Positions 1 through 7,420 of a DNA stretch of 64,000 nt are shown piece by piece. The stretch is from assembly GCA_038040485.1 (NCBI GenBank), contig JBBPIE010000016.1, forward strand, positions 77,261 through 141,260, in the 5' to 3' direction. A model generated the notes under the pieces. That model ran no database searches. It had not been told where the DNA came from and saw only the letters and a list, made by a program, of their open reading frames with translations. This DNA is from Onstottus_B arcticum (lineage in GTDB: Bacteria > Acidobacteriota > Blastocatellia > UBA7656). The translations under genes and the position numbers were made by a program. Each line of letters starts with the position of its first letter. Position 1 is the first letter of the stretch.

Positions 1-2
1 TC

Positions 3-365
3 GACCCGGACAACGCGACCGTGCTGAACAACCTCGGCTACTTTCTTGCGGATCGGAACGAGCGATTGCCGGAAGCCGAAGCGCTGATCCGCCGCGCGGT
101 GAACATCGAGCCTACAAACGGGTCGTTCCTCGATTCGCTCGGCTGGCTCTTGTTCAAACAAGGCAGGGTCGCCGAGGCGCAGAGGTATCTCGAACAGGCA
201 GTCCTTTACCAGCAGAGGTCGGCAACGATACGCGATCACCTGGGTGACGTCTATAAAAAACAAGGCCAGGCCGACAAGGCGCGAGCGAAGTGGGAAGAAG
301 CGCTCAAGATGTCAACGGAGCCCGACGAGATCAAGAAGATCAAAGACAAGCTCGAAAAGAAGTAG
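3..365 (+). CDS. TPR-repeat protein, C-terminal part (cut by window edge)
   Basis: The gene enters from the left edge with its frame open from base 3, so only the last 120 codons are seen. They contain tetratricopeptide-like helices: segments such as NNLGYFLADR, DSLGWLLFKQGRVAEA and DHLGDVYKKQGQADKA carry the small/large residue spacing and the [A/L]-G-[W/Y] core of TPR units. The end is a Lys/Glu-rich helix (KKIKDKLEKK). TPR units are protein-binding scaffolds; similar C-termini are common on long secreted or periplasmic TPR proteins, but no specific function can be assigned from this fragment. The GTG at base 21 is internal, not the start. A 20-base gap leads into a palindromic element. Confidence 0.85.
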   Translation, partial: DPDNATVLNNLGYFLADRNERLPEAEALIRRAVNIEPTNGSFLDSLGWLLFKQGRVAEAQRYLEQAVLYQQRSATIRDHLGDVYKKQGQADKARAKWEEALKMSTEPDEIKKIKDKLEKK

Positions 366-384
366 CGTGCACTAAGAGCAGAGC

Positions 385-484
385 AACCACAGATGAACAC
401 AGATGAACACCGATTGAAGGAGAAACAGACCGCGACCGAGGATTCTTCTCCTCGATCTGTGTCCATCGGTGTTGATCTGTGGTT
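385..484. repeat. Palindromic element, CACAGATGAACAC family
   Basis: The left arm iterates the word CACAGATGAACA and the right arm (from about 451) is an imperfect reverse complement that reads GATCTGTG-TCCATCGG-TGTTGATCTGTGG. A loop of about 35 bases separates them. The element begins 19 bases after the TPR gene stop. It could fold as a long hairpin in the transcript or be a mobile palindrome; it has no coding potential. Confidence 0.8.
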
Positions 485-588
485 CGACTCCGACTGCGCA
501 ACTCATGAATAAGAAGCGGTTCAAGAATTCGCGTCGCTTCTGAAGCAACGTCGAACCTCGAATCCGGAATCGGAAGGACGCTCAGACT

Positions 589-1200
589 ATGCGAAGCAAA
601 ATAACTCCGCTTCTCATTTTTGCTGCTGTGTTGCTGGGGCAGCTTGCCGGTCCCGTTTGTGCCCGGCAGTCGAGCCGCGCTTCTCCTTCTCAGCAACGTT
701 CGGCGCAGCTTGGGACGAGGCACGGCCGCGCGGCGGGCGATTCCGGCCGAGGCGCTTCCCATGATGACGCGACGAGTGCGCCGGTTAATCGCACGCTTAA
801 CGAAATCCCCAGGCTCGAGAAGGAATGTCTCGAGCAGGTGAATCTGGTGCGGAAAGCCCACGGGGTTTCGACGCTCGGTTTTGATGAAGAGCTGCTCCAG
901 GTTGCGCGCGCATACAGCCGCCGGATGGCGGAAGAGAAGTTCTTCGCGCACGAGGACCCTGAAGGCCGCACAGTCCGGCAACGCGTCGACCTCGCCCGAA
1001 TAAAGTGGCAAATGCTAGGTGAGAACCTCGCGTTCTCGAACGGCTACCTTAGCCCCGTAGCTGCGAGCTTGCACGGCTGGATGGAGAGCGAGCCTCACCG
1101 GCGCAACATGCTCGATCCGAGTTACACGCTCAGCGCGATCGGCGTTTGGATAAGCTCAAACGGAACGGTTTATTTTACGGAGATATTCCTAAGGCGGTAG
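589..1200 (+). CDS. Secreted CAP-domain (SCP/PR-1-like) protein
   Basis: 203 residues. Residues 1-26 form a clear Sec signal peptide (basic MRSK, hydrophobic core, cleavage near VCA-RQ). A low-complexity Ser/Arg-rich linker (27-70) leads to a CAP domain (about 75-203). CAP signatures seen are LVRKAHGV, FFAHEDPEG with the domain histidine, LGENLAF, and HGWMESEPHRRNML with the second histidine; the C-terminus is the usual YFTEIF strand. Bacterial CAP proteins are exported and of mostly unknown function; peptidase, lipid-binding and adhesive roles have been proposed. The 3' part of the gene (955-1200) is duplicated at 1926-2171 beyond the toxin-antitoxin pair, with a perfectly identical 157-base core. 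Confidence 0.9.
   Translation: MRSKITPLLIFAAVLLGQLAGPVCARQSSRASPSQQRSAQLGTRHGRAAGDSGRGASHDDATSAPVNRTLNEIPRLEKECLEQVNLVRKAHGVSTLGFDEELLQVARAYSRRMAEEKFFAHEDPEGRTVRQRVDLARIKWQMLGENLAFSNGYLSPVAASLHGWMESEPHRRNMLDPSYTLSAIGVWISSNGTVYFTEIFLRR
973..1129 (+). repeat. Perfect 157-bp direct repeat within CAP gene (partner 1944-2100)
   Basis: Bases 973-1129 are identical by eye to 1944-2100. The homologous sequence on either side of the block is clearly diverged: 3 differences in the 18 bases before it and many in the last 70. A perfectly conserved block inside diverged paralogous sequence suggests gene conversion or recent recombination between the two CAP copies across the brnTA pair. Confidence 0.9.
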
Positions 1201-1260
1201 CATTTATTTAAAGCACCTCGCTAGAGTGCCCTTCGCTTTCCGCACATCCGTGAATACAAT

Positions 1261-1530
1261 ATGGACTACGAGTGGGATAGTCATAAGGCGAAGATCAATC
1301 TTCGCAAGCACGGAGTAGCGTTTGCAGACGCCGTCGCGGTATTCAAAGACGACGCCGCAGTTACTATCCCGGATGACGAGGCCGACGAGCATCGGTTTGT
1401 AAGCATCGGTATTGATGGGCGCGCCAGAGTTCTCGTCGTTGTTTTTACTTGGCGTGGCGAACGTATACGCATCATTTCAGCCCGCAAAGCAGAGCGCCAC
1501 GAGCGCGAGGAATACGAAGGCTACCAATGA
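1261..1530 (+). CDS. brnT: BrnT-family toxin of a type II toxin-antitoxin pair
   Basis: 89 residues with the BrnT signature: the N-terminal W-D-x-x-K-x-x-x-N-L-x-K-H-G-V pattern (WDSHKAKINLRKHGVAF), a central RFVSIG strand, VVVFTWRGERIRIISARKA, and the terminal ERxxYEG. BrnT toxins are RelE-fold ribonucleases that block growth and are neutralised by BrnA. The ATG follows a short gap after the CAP gene. The stop overlaps the antitoxin start (ATGA), as in other brnTA operons. Toxin-first order and autoregulation by the BrnT-BrnA complex are usual in the family. The pair lies between the two CAP copies. Confidence 0.9.
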   Translation: MDYEWDSHKAKINLRKHGVAFADAVAVFKDDAAVTIPDDEADEHRFVSIGIDGRARVLVVVFTWRGERIRIISARKAERHEREEYEGYQ

Positions 1531-1835
1531 AAGACAGATATGATTTTAGCAGAGGCAAACGTGGGGCGATCGATCCGGTGCCAAAGGGTAGAACTCGGAT
1601 CACAATTCCCATCGACGATGAAATTCTGAATTGGTTCCGCGAGAAAGTTAACGCGGCCGGTGGAGGTGACTATTGTGCTTTGATTAACAACGCCCTGAAG
1701 GACTATGTTCGAACCCGCAAGGACCCATTGGAGGAAGTGGTACGGCGCGTCGTACGGGAGGAATTGTCCTCTTCGCGTCGCGGCAAGAAGAGCAAAACAA
1801 CTCCGAGCGCGAAAGGCGAGCTAGCCAAGCGATGA
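1527..1835 (+). CDS. brnA: BrnA-type antitoxin
   Basis: 102 residues. The start at 1527 overlaps the brnT stop (ATGA), which decides it over upstream in-frame codons lying inside brnT. The segment GRTRITIPIDDEILNWFREK is the BrnA ribbon-helix-helix-type DNA-binding strand and first helix, followed by YCALINNALKDYV. The Lys/Ser-rich C-tail is longer than in most BrnA proteins. It should neutralise BrnT and repress the operon. The partner and gene order make the call firm; the tail function is unknown. Confidence 0.87.
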   Translation: MKDRYDFSRGKRGAIDPVPKGRTRITIPIDDEILNWFREKVNAAGGGDYCALINNALKDYVRTRKDPLEEVVRRVVREELSSSRRGKKSKTTPSAKGELAKR

Positions 1836-1862
1836 CGCAGTTTTGGGGAAGCCAGGTACGGC

Positions 1863-2171
1863 TTGCAATCGCGAGAAGAGCTTCACCGTTCGAAGCGGCG
1901 ACCTAGATATCAAGTAAGCAGGGCAGACCCTGAAGGGCGAACGGTCCGGCAACGCGTCGACCTCGCCCGAATAAAGTGGCAAATGCTAGGTGAGAACCTC
2001 GCGTTCTCGAACGGCTACCTTAGCCCCGTAGCTGCGAGCTTGCACGGCTGGATGGAGAGCGAGCCTCACCGGCGCAACATGCTCGATCCGAGTTACACGC
2101 AGACCGCAATCGGAGTTTGGATAAGCTCAAACGGAACGGTTTACTTTACTGAGATATTTTTGAAGAGATAA
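1863..2171 (+). pseudogene. Truncated second copy of the CAP-domain gene
   Basis: From 1926 the frame encodes the C-terminal 81 residues of a CAP domain (DPEGRTVRQR to YFTEIFLKR), almost the same as the intact copy at 589. The signal peptide, the N-terminal CAP helices and the first active-site histidine segment are missing. The preceding 20 codons (TTG at 1863) have no CAP similarity. A fold-competent CAP product is unlikely, so this is called a remnant. It ends 44 bases before ispE and is bracketed by a 16-base direct repeat (1912-1927 and 2201-2216, AAGTAAGCAGGGCAGA), which suggests a recombination origin. Confidence 0.75.
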
Positions 2172-2215
2172 GTCAACCGCTTGATGCCGCCCCCGGAACA
2201 AAGTAAGCAGGGCAG

Positions 2216-3100
2216 ATGCCTTCTTCCATCCACTTTCGAGCCTACGCCAAGATCAACTGGACGCTCGACGTGCTCTTCAAGCGCGAGGACGGTTATCACG
2301 AGCTTCGGACTATCTATCAAACCGTCTCGCTACATGACCTGATTCGCTTAACGGAAACGTCGGGTGCGATCGAGATCGTCTGCGATGATCCGCAAGTACC
2401 GAGCGATGAAACCAACCTCGCCCACCGGGCTGCGACGCAGTTTCGCGATCTGACTGGAACAAAACTCGGCGCGCGCATCGAGATCGAAAAACGCATTCCT
2501 GTAGCCGCGGGTCTTGGCGGAGGCTCTTCGAATGCGGCTGCGGTGCTTCTGGGACTGAGCCGATTGTGGAACGTGCAACCTGATGAGCACGAGCTTGTGA
2601 AGATCGCGGCCGGGCTTGGGTCTGATGTCCCCTTTTTTCTGATCGGAGGCACGGCGTTGGGAGTCGGGCGAGGCGAAGAGGTCTACTCGATCGAGCAGGC
2701 CGAATGCGAGCACTTGTTGCTCGTGAATCCCGGGTTTGAAGTGTCGACTGCGGAGGCTTATGGAAAGCTGCCGCGGTTGACATCGCAGCGGTCGGCGGCT
2801 ATGATGCCCTTTACTTTTTTTGCCGCTAAAGGCATCCGTGGGCTGTCACTTGCGGTCACGAACGATCTCGAAGAGGTTGTGCTGGCCGCGCACCCCGAAA
2901 TCACGGAAGTCAAGCAGAGGCTTTTGAGTCTGGGTGCGAGACTTGCTCTGATGTCCGGCAGCGGCGCAACTGTCTTTGGGGTCTTTGAAAACGTGGAGAT
3001 GAGCCGGCGGGCGCAATCAGAGATGCGCGCGACTGGCTACTGGTCGGAGCCCGCGCGCGCGGTCAGCCGGCGGGAATATTCGGAAACCCTTTTTCAGTAG
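2216..3100 (+). CDS. ispE: 4-diphosphocytidyl-2-C-methyl-D-erythritol kinase
   Basis: 294 residues, normal for IspE. It phosphorylates the 2-hydroxyl of CDP-methylerythritol with ATP in the MEP isoprenoid pathway (cytosol). Visible GHMP-kinase motifs are: N-terminal AYAKINWTLDV with the conserved Lys and Asn; the ATP loop PVAAGLGGGSSNAAA at about residues 95-110; GLGSDVPFFL with the catalytic Asp; and the C-terminal glycine loop LMSGSGATVFGVF. The ATG at 2216 follows AGCAGGG. The flanking AAGTAAGCAGGGCAG string is one member of a direct repeat that also precedes the CAP remnant, so this 5' leader has been duplicated. Confidence 0.97.
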   Translation: MPSSIHFRAYAKINWTLDVLFKREDGYHELRTIYQTVSLHDLIRLTETSGAIEIVCDDPQVPSDETNLAHRAATQFRDLTGTKLGARIEIEKRIPVAAGLGGGSSNAAAVLLGLSRLWNVQPDEHELVKIAAGLGSDVPFFLIGGTALGVGRGEEVYSIEQAECEHLLLVNPGFEVSTAEAYGKLPRLTSQRSAAMMPFTFFAAKGIRGLSLAVTNDLEEVVLAAHPEITEVKQRLLSLGARLALMSGSGATVFGVFENVEMSRRAQSEMRATGYWSEPARAVSRREYSETLFQ

Positions 3101-3192
3101 AGCCTGCTTTGCGCGGCCGAAGCCTCGGCGCAAAACGCCTGGCTTCTCGTCAAGCCGGCGAGTTTCGGACTACAATCCTCAAAGCTAAAGAT

Positions 3193-3267
<75 letters not shown>

Positions 3268-3274
3268 AAAATTC

Positions 3275-3341
3275 GGTTTCTGGTTTGTGGTTTCGGGTTT
3301 CTGGTTGAACCACAAACCCGAAACCAGAAACTAGAAACCTG
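3275..3341. repeat. Palindromic element, GGTTTCTGG family, copy 1
   Basis: The left arm iterates GGTTTCTGGTTTGTGGTTTCGG and the right arm is its reverse complement, forming a near-perfect hairpin of about 30 base pairs with almost no loop. A nearly identical copy lies at 41149-41216. It sits between the tRNA and prs, 15 bases before the prs start, so it lies in the prs 5' leader or acts as the tRNA terminator. Confidence 0.88.
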
Positions 3342-3356
3342 GTTTTCGGAGGAGAG

Positions 3357-4295
3357 GTGGACATAAAGGTCTTTTCGGGAAATGCGAACCGGCCGCTCGC
3401 TGAAGAGATCTGCCAGCATCTGGGGATCGAGATCGGCAAAGCGAATACCGGACGGTTTTCCGACGGCGAGTACAACTTTCAAATCCTCGAGAACGTGCGC
3501 GGCGAAGACTGCTTTATCGTCCAGCCGACCTGTCCCTCTGTGGATCAGAACCTGATGGAGCTGCTGATAATGCTCGATGCATTTCGGCGTTCCTCGGCGA
3601 AGCGGACCACTGCGGTCATCCCGTACTACGGCTACGCGCGCAAGGATCGCAAGGACCGCCCGCGAGTTCCGATCTCGTCGAAGCTCGTCGCCAACCTGAT
3701 AACCGAGGCCGGCGCCGATCGAGTGTTGTTGTTCGATCTTCACGCGGGTCAGATCCAGGGATTCTTTGATATCCCGGCCGATCACTTGTTCGCAGCGCCA
3801 GTGCTGGTGGGTTACTTCCAGAACCTGGCGCTGCCGAATTTGACCGTGGTCGCGCCAGACGCGGGAGGCGTGGAACGCGCGCGCGCCTATGCGAAGCGGC
3901 TGGGCGCGGAGCTGGCTATCATCGATAAACGCCGTGACTACGAGCGGCTTGGCGAAGTCGAAGTGTTAAACGTGGTCGGCGAGGTCGAGGGCCGGTCTGC
4001 GTTGATCGTTGACGATATGATCGACACCGCAGGAACGCTTGTTCAGGCTGCGGTCGCGCTAAACAAGAATGGCGCGACGCGGGTGTTGGCTTCGGCAACG
4101 CACGCGGTGTTGAGCGGGCCGGCTGTAAAGAGAATCGAGGATTCGCCGCTCGAAGAAGTGGTCGTGACCAACACGATCCCGACCGGCGGCGCTTGCGGAT
4201 CAAGTAAGATCAAGTGCTTGAGCGTCGCGAAGATTCTGGCGGAAGCTATTCTGTCGATACACGACGAGACGTCGGTGAGTAAGCTGTTTATTTGA
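3357..4295 (+). CDS. prs: Ribose-phosphate pyrophosphokinase
   Basis: 312 residues, the standard class I PRPP synthetase length. It transfers the beta,gamma-diphosphate of ATP to ribose 5-phosphate, giving PRPP for purine, pyrimidine, His, Trp and NAD synthesis. Seen motifs are the RFSDGEY flexible loop, PYYGYARKDRKDRPRVPI (class I usually has RQDRK; here Lys), LHAGQIQGFFDIPADHL (divalent cation site) and the PRPP loop VDDMIDTAGTL. The start is GTG at 3357, set by GGAGGAG four bases upstream; no ATG alternative fits the family N-terminus. It is followed at once by a palindromic element and rplY. Confidence 0.97.
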   Translation: MDIKVFSGNANRPLAEEICQHLGIEIGKANTGRFSDGEYNFQILENVRGEDCFIVQPTCPSVDQNLMELLIMLDAFRRSSAKRTTAVIPYYGYARKDRKDRPRVPISSKLVANLITEAGADRVLLFDLHAGQIQGFFDIPADHLFAAPVLVGYFQNLALPNLTVVAPDAGGVERARAYAKRLGAELAIIDKRRDYERLGEVEVLNVVGEVEGRSALIVDDMIDTAGTLVQAAVALNKNGATRVLASATHAVLSGPAVKRIEDSPLEEVVVTNTIPTGGACGSSKIKCLSVAKILAEAILSIHDETSVSKLFI

Positions 4296-4298
4296 GAA

Positions 4299-4392
4299 GT
4301 GATGCGTGATTCGTGATGCGTGATTAAGGGAAGAGAATCCTCCCGAATCACGCATCACGCATCACGCATCACGCATCACGGATCACGGATCA
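4299..4392. repeat. Palindromic element, GTGATGCGTGATTC family, copy 1
   Basis: The left arm repeats GTGATGCGTGATTCGTGATGCGTGA and the right arm repeats the complement (AATCACGCATCACGCATCACG and on). It begins 4 bases after the prs stop and ends 16 bases before the rplY start. It is one of five copies of this family in the window; all lie directly downstream of a gene on the + strand. Confidence 0.9.
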
Positions 4393-4408
4393 CTATTCGG
4401 AGTTAGGA

Positions 4409-5089
4409 ATGATTAAAGACTTAACAATCAACGCAACGTCGCGGGATGGGCTGGGCAAGGGTCCAACTCGGCGACTGCGAACAAAGGGGATGATTCCCGT
4501 GGCTGTTTACGGCGAAGGGATCGAGCCTGCCGCGGTCGCGGTCAGCGCAAAGGATATAGCGAACATCCTGCGCTCGGACACCGGCCACAACACGATCTTC
4601 AAGCTTGCCGTACCCGGAGCGAAGGGCGCGGAGCCGGCGACGGTGATCATCAAGGACTGGCAGGTCGATCCTGTCCGGGGTCGCCTGCTTCACGCGGACT
4701 TGCTCCGATTGTCGATGACAACCGCCACACGCGTTCGCGTCCGCATCGAGACACAGGGCGAGCCCACCGGCGTCAAGATGGAAGGCGGCATACTTGAGCT
4801 TCAAATGCGCGAGCTCGAAGTCGAGTGTTTGCCGGGCGACATCCCGGAGAATATCGAGGTTGACGTCTCCGGACTGAACATCGGCGACCACGTGACGGTT
4901 GCCGATCTGGTCTTCGACCGGGACAAGATCAAGATTTTTGTCGACCCTCACCAGATCGTGGCGGGTGTGCTCGCGCCGCGCATTGAAGAGGTTGCAGTCG
5001 TCGCGCCTGTTGAGGGCGAAGCCGCTGCTGTGGAGCCGGGTACCGAGCCTGAAATGATCAAGAAGGGCAAGACCGAAGAAGAAAAGTGA
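4409..5089 (+). CDS. rplY: 50S ribosomal protein L25 (Ctc form)
   Basis: 226 residues: an N-terminal L25 domain that binds 5S rRNA (about 1-95: RDGLGKGPTRRLRTKGMIPV, then VIIKDWQVDPVRGRLLHADL) and a C-terminal TL5/Ctc beta domain (about 100-185: VRIETQGEPTGVKMEGGILE, LGDHVTVADL-like strands). It ends in an Ala/Glu-rich tail. The long two-domain form is the Ctc type seen outside enterobacteria. ATG 4409 follows GGAGTTAGGA. The gene order prs-rplY-pth-rpsF is a widely conserved string. The stop codon overlaps the next palindromic element. Confidence 0.96.
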   Translation: MIKDLTINATSRDGLGKGPTRRLRTKGMIPVAVYGEGIEPAAVAVSAKDIANILRSDTGHNTIFKLAVPGAKGAEPATVIIKDWQVDPVRGRLLHADLLRLSMTTATRVRVRIETQGEPTGVKMEGGILELQMRELEVECLPGDIPENIEVDVSGLNIGDHVTVADLVFDRDKIKIFVDPHQIVAGVLAPRIEEVAVVAPVEGEAAAVEPGTEPEMIKKGKTEEEK

Positions 5090-5150
5090 TTCGTGACGCG
5101 TGATCCGTGACGTGTTCTCTTCTTGTCACGCATCACGACTCAGCATCACG
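5086..5150. repeat. Palindromic element, GTGATGCGTGATTC family, copy 2
   Basis: It begins inside the rplY stop codon (GTGA at 5086-5089) with GTGATTCGTGACGCGTGATCCGTGA, and its complement arm TCACGCATCACG lies near 5127. It ends 6 bases before the pth start, so the pth ribosome-binding region lies within or next to the hairpin; no good Shine-Dalgarno is seen. Confidence 0.87.
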
Positions 5151-5156
5151 ATATTT

Positions 5157-5744
5157 ATGAAGCTGATCGTAGGTCTTGGGAATCCGGGCGTGGAGTACGA
5201 AGCAACTCGCCACAACCTGGGATTCATGCTCGTTGACAGATTATTTGAACGCGCGGGCGGCCGGCGATTCCGCACCGAGATGAATGCCAAAACCGCCGAG
5301 GTTGCGCTGGCCGGCGAGCGGGTCTTGCTTGTCAAGCCGCAGACCTTCATGAACCTGAGCGGCGACGCGGCGAAGCCGCTGCTCGAACGCTACGGCGAAG
5401 GCGACACGGCGAACTTGATCGTGGCTTCAGACGAGGCCGCGCTGCCGTTCGGGATGATTCGAGTGCGGGCGCGAGGTAGCGCCGGCGGACAAAAGGGTTT
5501 GAAATCGATCATCGAACGGCTCGGCTCCGGAGAGTTTGCCCGCGTGCGAATGGGCGTTAAGCCGGATCACCCGGTTTCGGACCTTGCGAGCTTCGTGCTT
5601 TCGAAGATTCCGAAGCGGGACCGTGAAACGCTTGAAGATGTGCTTGACCGGGCAGCCGATGCCGTTGAGGTAGTGCTTGGTGAAGGCGTTGAACACGCGA
5701 TGCAGCGCTTCAACGAACGAGTGAAGGAACCGAGCGAGGCGTGA
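5157..5744 (+). CDS. pth: Peptidyl-tRNA hydrolase
   Basis: 195 residues, the usual Pth length. It hydrolyses peptidyl-tRNA released by stalled ribosomes. Motifs are MKLIVGLGNPGVEYEATRHN (catalytic His next to Asn), KPQTFMNLSG with the substrate-binding Asn, and SAGGQKGLKSIIERLGSGEF. An Asp equivalent to the catalytic partner lies in VASDEAALP; the family usually reads HDDLDLP, so this segment is unusual. The ATG at 5157 is chosen by family alignment; the in-frame ATG at 5100 lies in the palindromic repeat. It follows rplY as in many bacteria. Confidence 0.95.
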   Translation: MKLIVGLGNPGVEYEATRHNLGFMLVDRLFERAGGRRFRTEMNAKTAEVALAGERVLLVKPQTFMNLSGDAAKPLLERYGEGDTANLIVASDEAALPFGMIRVRARGSAGGQKGLKSIIERLGSGEFARVRMGVKPDHPVSDLASFVLSKIPKRDRETLEDVLDRAADAVEVVLGEGVEHAMQRFNERVKEPSEA

Positions 5745-5752
5745 TATCTGAA

Positions 5753-5817
5753 GCGTGACTCGTGATGTGTGATCCGTAAAAAGAACGGATCACGCATCAC
5801 GCGTCACGGATCACGAT
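5753..5817. repeat. Palindromic element, GTGATGCGTGATTC family, copy 3
   Basis: GCGTGACTCGTGATGTGTGATCCGT is followed by AAAAAGA and then ACGGATCACGCATCACGCGTCACG. This is a tidy hairpin of about 28 base pairs starting 8 bases after the pth stop. It separates pth from the rpsF operon and would work as a terminator-like 3' structure, although no U-tract follows. Confidence 0.88.
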
Positions 5818-5949
5818 TTGTTCTTTGTCAGAGGTTCAATAGTGAACTCCCTTGCTCTGGCTTTGGGCCAGGGCTAACCGATGTTTGCATCAAGCGAGCC
5901 TGGCTTGCCGGTGCGAGCGAAGTCTTATCCAAAAGGAGGGTACTCTCAG

Positions 5950-6369
5950 ATGAGAGTCTACGAAGTGTTGTTTATAGTCGCCCCGAATGTTGAAGAGGGT
6001 GACATCGAAACCCTGGTCACTCAGTTCAGTGACATCGCAACTAACCAGGGCGCCACGGTCGCCAAGGTCGACCGAATGGGCCGCCGCCGGCTCGCCTACC
6101 CCATCGGGAAATTCAACGAAGGTCACTACATCGTGCTGACGATCGAAGGCACGGGCTCGGAGATCGCGGAGATCGAGCGCCGCATGCGCGTCAGCGACGC
6201 GGTTATTCGCTACATCACGATTCGGATCGACGAAGACCTGAAGCGTGCTGAGAAGTTTGCCGTGCGCCGAGCGGCGCGCGCTGCAGCGGGCCGAGGGCGC
6301 AGCCGCGGCCGCAAGACCGAACCTGTTCTTCCGATAGGCAGCGATGAGGATGAGGAGGACGAAGACTAA
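5950..6369 (+). CDS. rpsF: 30S ribosomal protein S6
   Basis: 139 residues. Residues 1-95 are the S6 fold: MRVYEVLFIVAPNV, then VDRMGRRRLAYPIGKFNEGHY and MRVSDAVIRYITIRI. A C-terminal extension of about 40 residues is first Arg-rich and then acidic (GRGRSRGRKT, DEDEEDED). S6 binds S18 in the platform of the small subunit. ATG 5950 is fixed by AAAAGGAGGG nine bases upstream; the earlier ATG at 5881 has no Shine-Dalgarno and no family support. It overlaps rpsR by one base. The usual ssb or priB gene between S6 and S18 is absent. Confidence 0.97.
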   Translation: MRVYEVLFIVAPNVEEGDIETLVTQFSDIATNQGATVAKVDRMGRRRLAYPIGKFNEGHYIVLTIEGTGSEIAEIERRMRVSDAVIRYITIRIDEDLKRAEKFAVRRAARAAAGRGRSRGRKTEPVLPIGSDEDEEDED

Positions 6370-6653
6370 TGAGCAGCGAACCCAGAGAAGGACGACGAGA
6401 CGATCGAGGCGGACGTCAGGGCGGGGGCGGTGGCCGTCGCTTTATTCGCGCGCGCAAGTCGTGCAAGTTCTGCGCCGACAAGGTTGACTACATCGACTAC
6501 AAGGACTCGCGAATGCTCGGGACCTACATTCCCGAGCGCGGGAAAATCTTGCCGCGCCGCATTTCGGGGACCTGCGCTCCGCATCAGCGGATGCTCGCGA
6601 CGGCGATCAAACGCGCGCGGAACTGCGCGCTTCTTCCGTTTGCGACGGATTAG
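6369..6653 (+). CDS. rpsR: 30S ribosomal protein S18 (zinc-binding type)
   Basis: 94 residues with a Gly/Arg-rich N-terminal extension of about 22 residues before the S18 core (RKSCKFCADKVDYIDYKD, then GKILPRRISGTCAPHQRML). The C-x2-C plus C-x2-H set is the zinc-ribbon form of S18. TAATG overlaps the rpsF stop, indicating translational coupling. S18 pairs with S6 in the ribosome platform. The stop codon region runs into a palindromic element that separates the gene from rplI. Confidence 0.97.
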   Translation: MSSEPREGRRDDRGGRQGGGGGRRFIRARKSCKFCADKVDYIDYKDSRMLGTYIPERGKILPRRISGTCAPHQRMLATAIKRARNCALLPFATD

Positions 6654-6722
6654 TCAGTAGTCCGTAGTCAGTAGTCCGTAGCTGTTGTTGCTACTGACTA
6701 CGGACTACTGACTACGGACTAA
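6652..6722. repeat. Palindromic element, AGTCAGTAGTCCGT family
   Basis: AGTCAGTAGTCCGTAGTCAGTAGTCCGTAG is followed by TGTTGTTG and the near-exact complement CTACTGACTACGGACTACTGACTACGGACT. It starts within the rpsR stop codon and ends 16 bases before rplI. It is a hairpin of about 30 base pairs with an internally iterated arm, the same design as the GTGATGCG family but unrelated in sequence. Confidence 0.9.
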
Positions 6723-6738
6723 TAGTGAGGAACGATCA

Positions 6739-7344
6739 ATGGCTCATATGGACGTATTACTTTGCGAAGACGTGGACAATCTTGGCCATCGAGGTCAGGT
6801 TGTTCGAGTGCGCGCCGGATACGGCAGGAACTACCTCTTGCCGCAGAAGATGGCTATCGAAGCGACCACCGGCAACAAACGAATGATCGAAGAGCAGCAG
6901 CGGGTGCTGGGCAAACGCGAGAATCGTGAAAAGGCATCGGCTCAGGGCGAGGCGTCGAAGCTCGACGGAGTGGAGCTGCGCTTCGAACGTCGAGTCGGTG
7001 AGCACGGAATCCTGTACGGCTCGGTCACGGCGATGGACGTCGCCGAAGCGCTCAAGGAAAAGGGTTACACCGTCGAGCGGCGCCGGATCGGCCTGCGCGA
7101 TCACATCAAAGAAGTCGGCGACTACGACGTGGTCATCAAACTTCACCGCGACGTGGCTCCCACTATCAAGGTGAAGGTGGTTAAAGAAGGCGGCGAAGAG
7201 AAGGCGCCTGAAGAAGCGGCGGCCTTAGAAACTGCTCGTGAAGCCGATTCCAACACGCCTACCGAAACCGTCGCGGCCGAACCTGAGTCTGAGATTTCTC
7301 CCGAAGCTGAGAGAGCTTCCGACGCTGCCACCGATGGCGAGTAG
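6739..7344 (+). CDS. rplI: 50S ribosomal protein L9
   Basis: 201 residues. Residues 4-148 are L9: the N-terminal rRNA-binding domain (MDVLLCEDVDNLGHRGQVVR, then GYGRNYLLPQKMA), a long connecting helix (KRMIEEQQRVLGKRENREKA) and a C-terminal domain (HGILYGSVTAMDVAEALKEK, RRRIGLRDHIKEVGDYDVVI). About 50 extra residues at the C-terminus are Glu/Ala/Ser-rich and probably disordered. The start could be ATG 6739 (GTGAGGAAC upstream) or ATG 6748, which matches the usual L9 N-terminus better. It is the last gene of the rpsF-rpsR-rplI set. Confidence 0.96.
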   Translation: MAHMDVLLCEDVDNLGHRGQVVRVRAGYGRNYLLPQKMAIEATTGNKRMIEEQQRVLGKRENREKASAQGEASKLDGVELRFERRVGEHGILYGSVTAMDVAEALKEKGYTVERRRIGLRDHIKEVGDYDVVIKLHRDVAPTIKVKVVKEGGEEKAPEEAAALETAREADSNTPTETVAAEPESEISPEAERASDAATDGE

Positions 7345-7420
7345 CTGATCAAGTAGGCCCCGAGAGCTGTTCGAGACCTGCGTCAGGCGAGATTGTGTCT
7401 TCGCCTAGGGAAGATCACGC

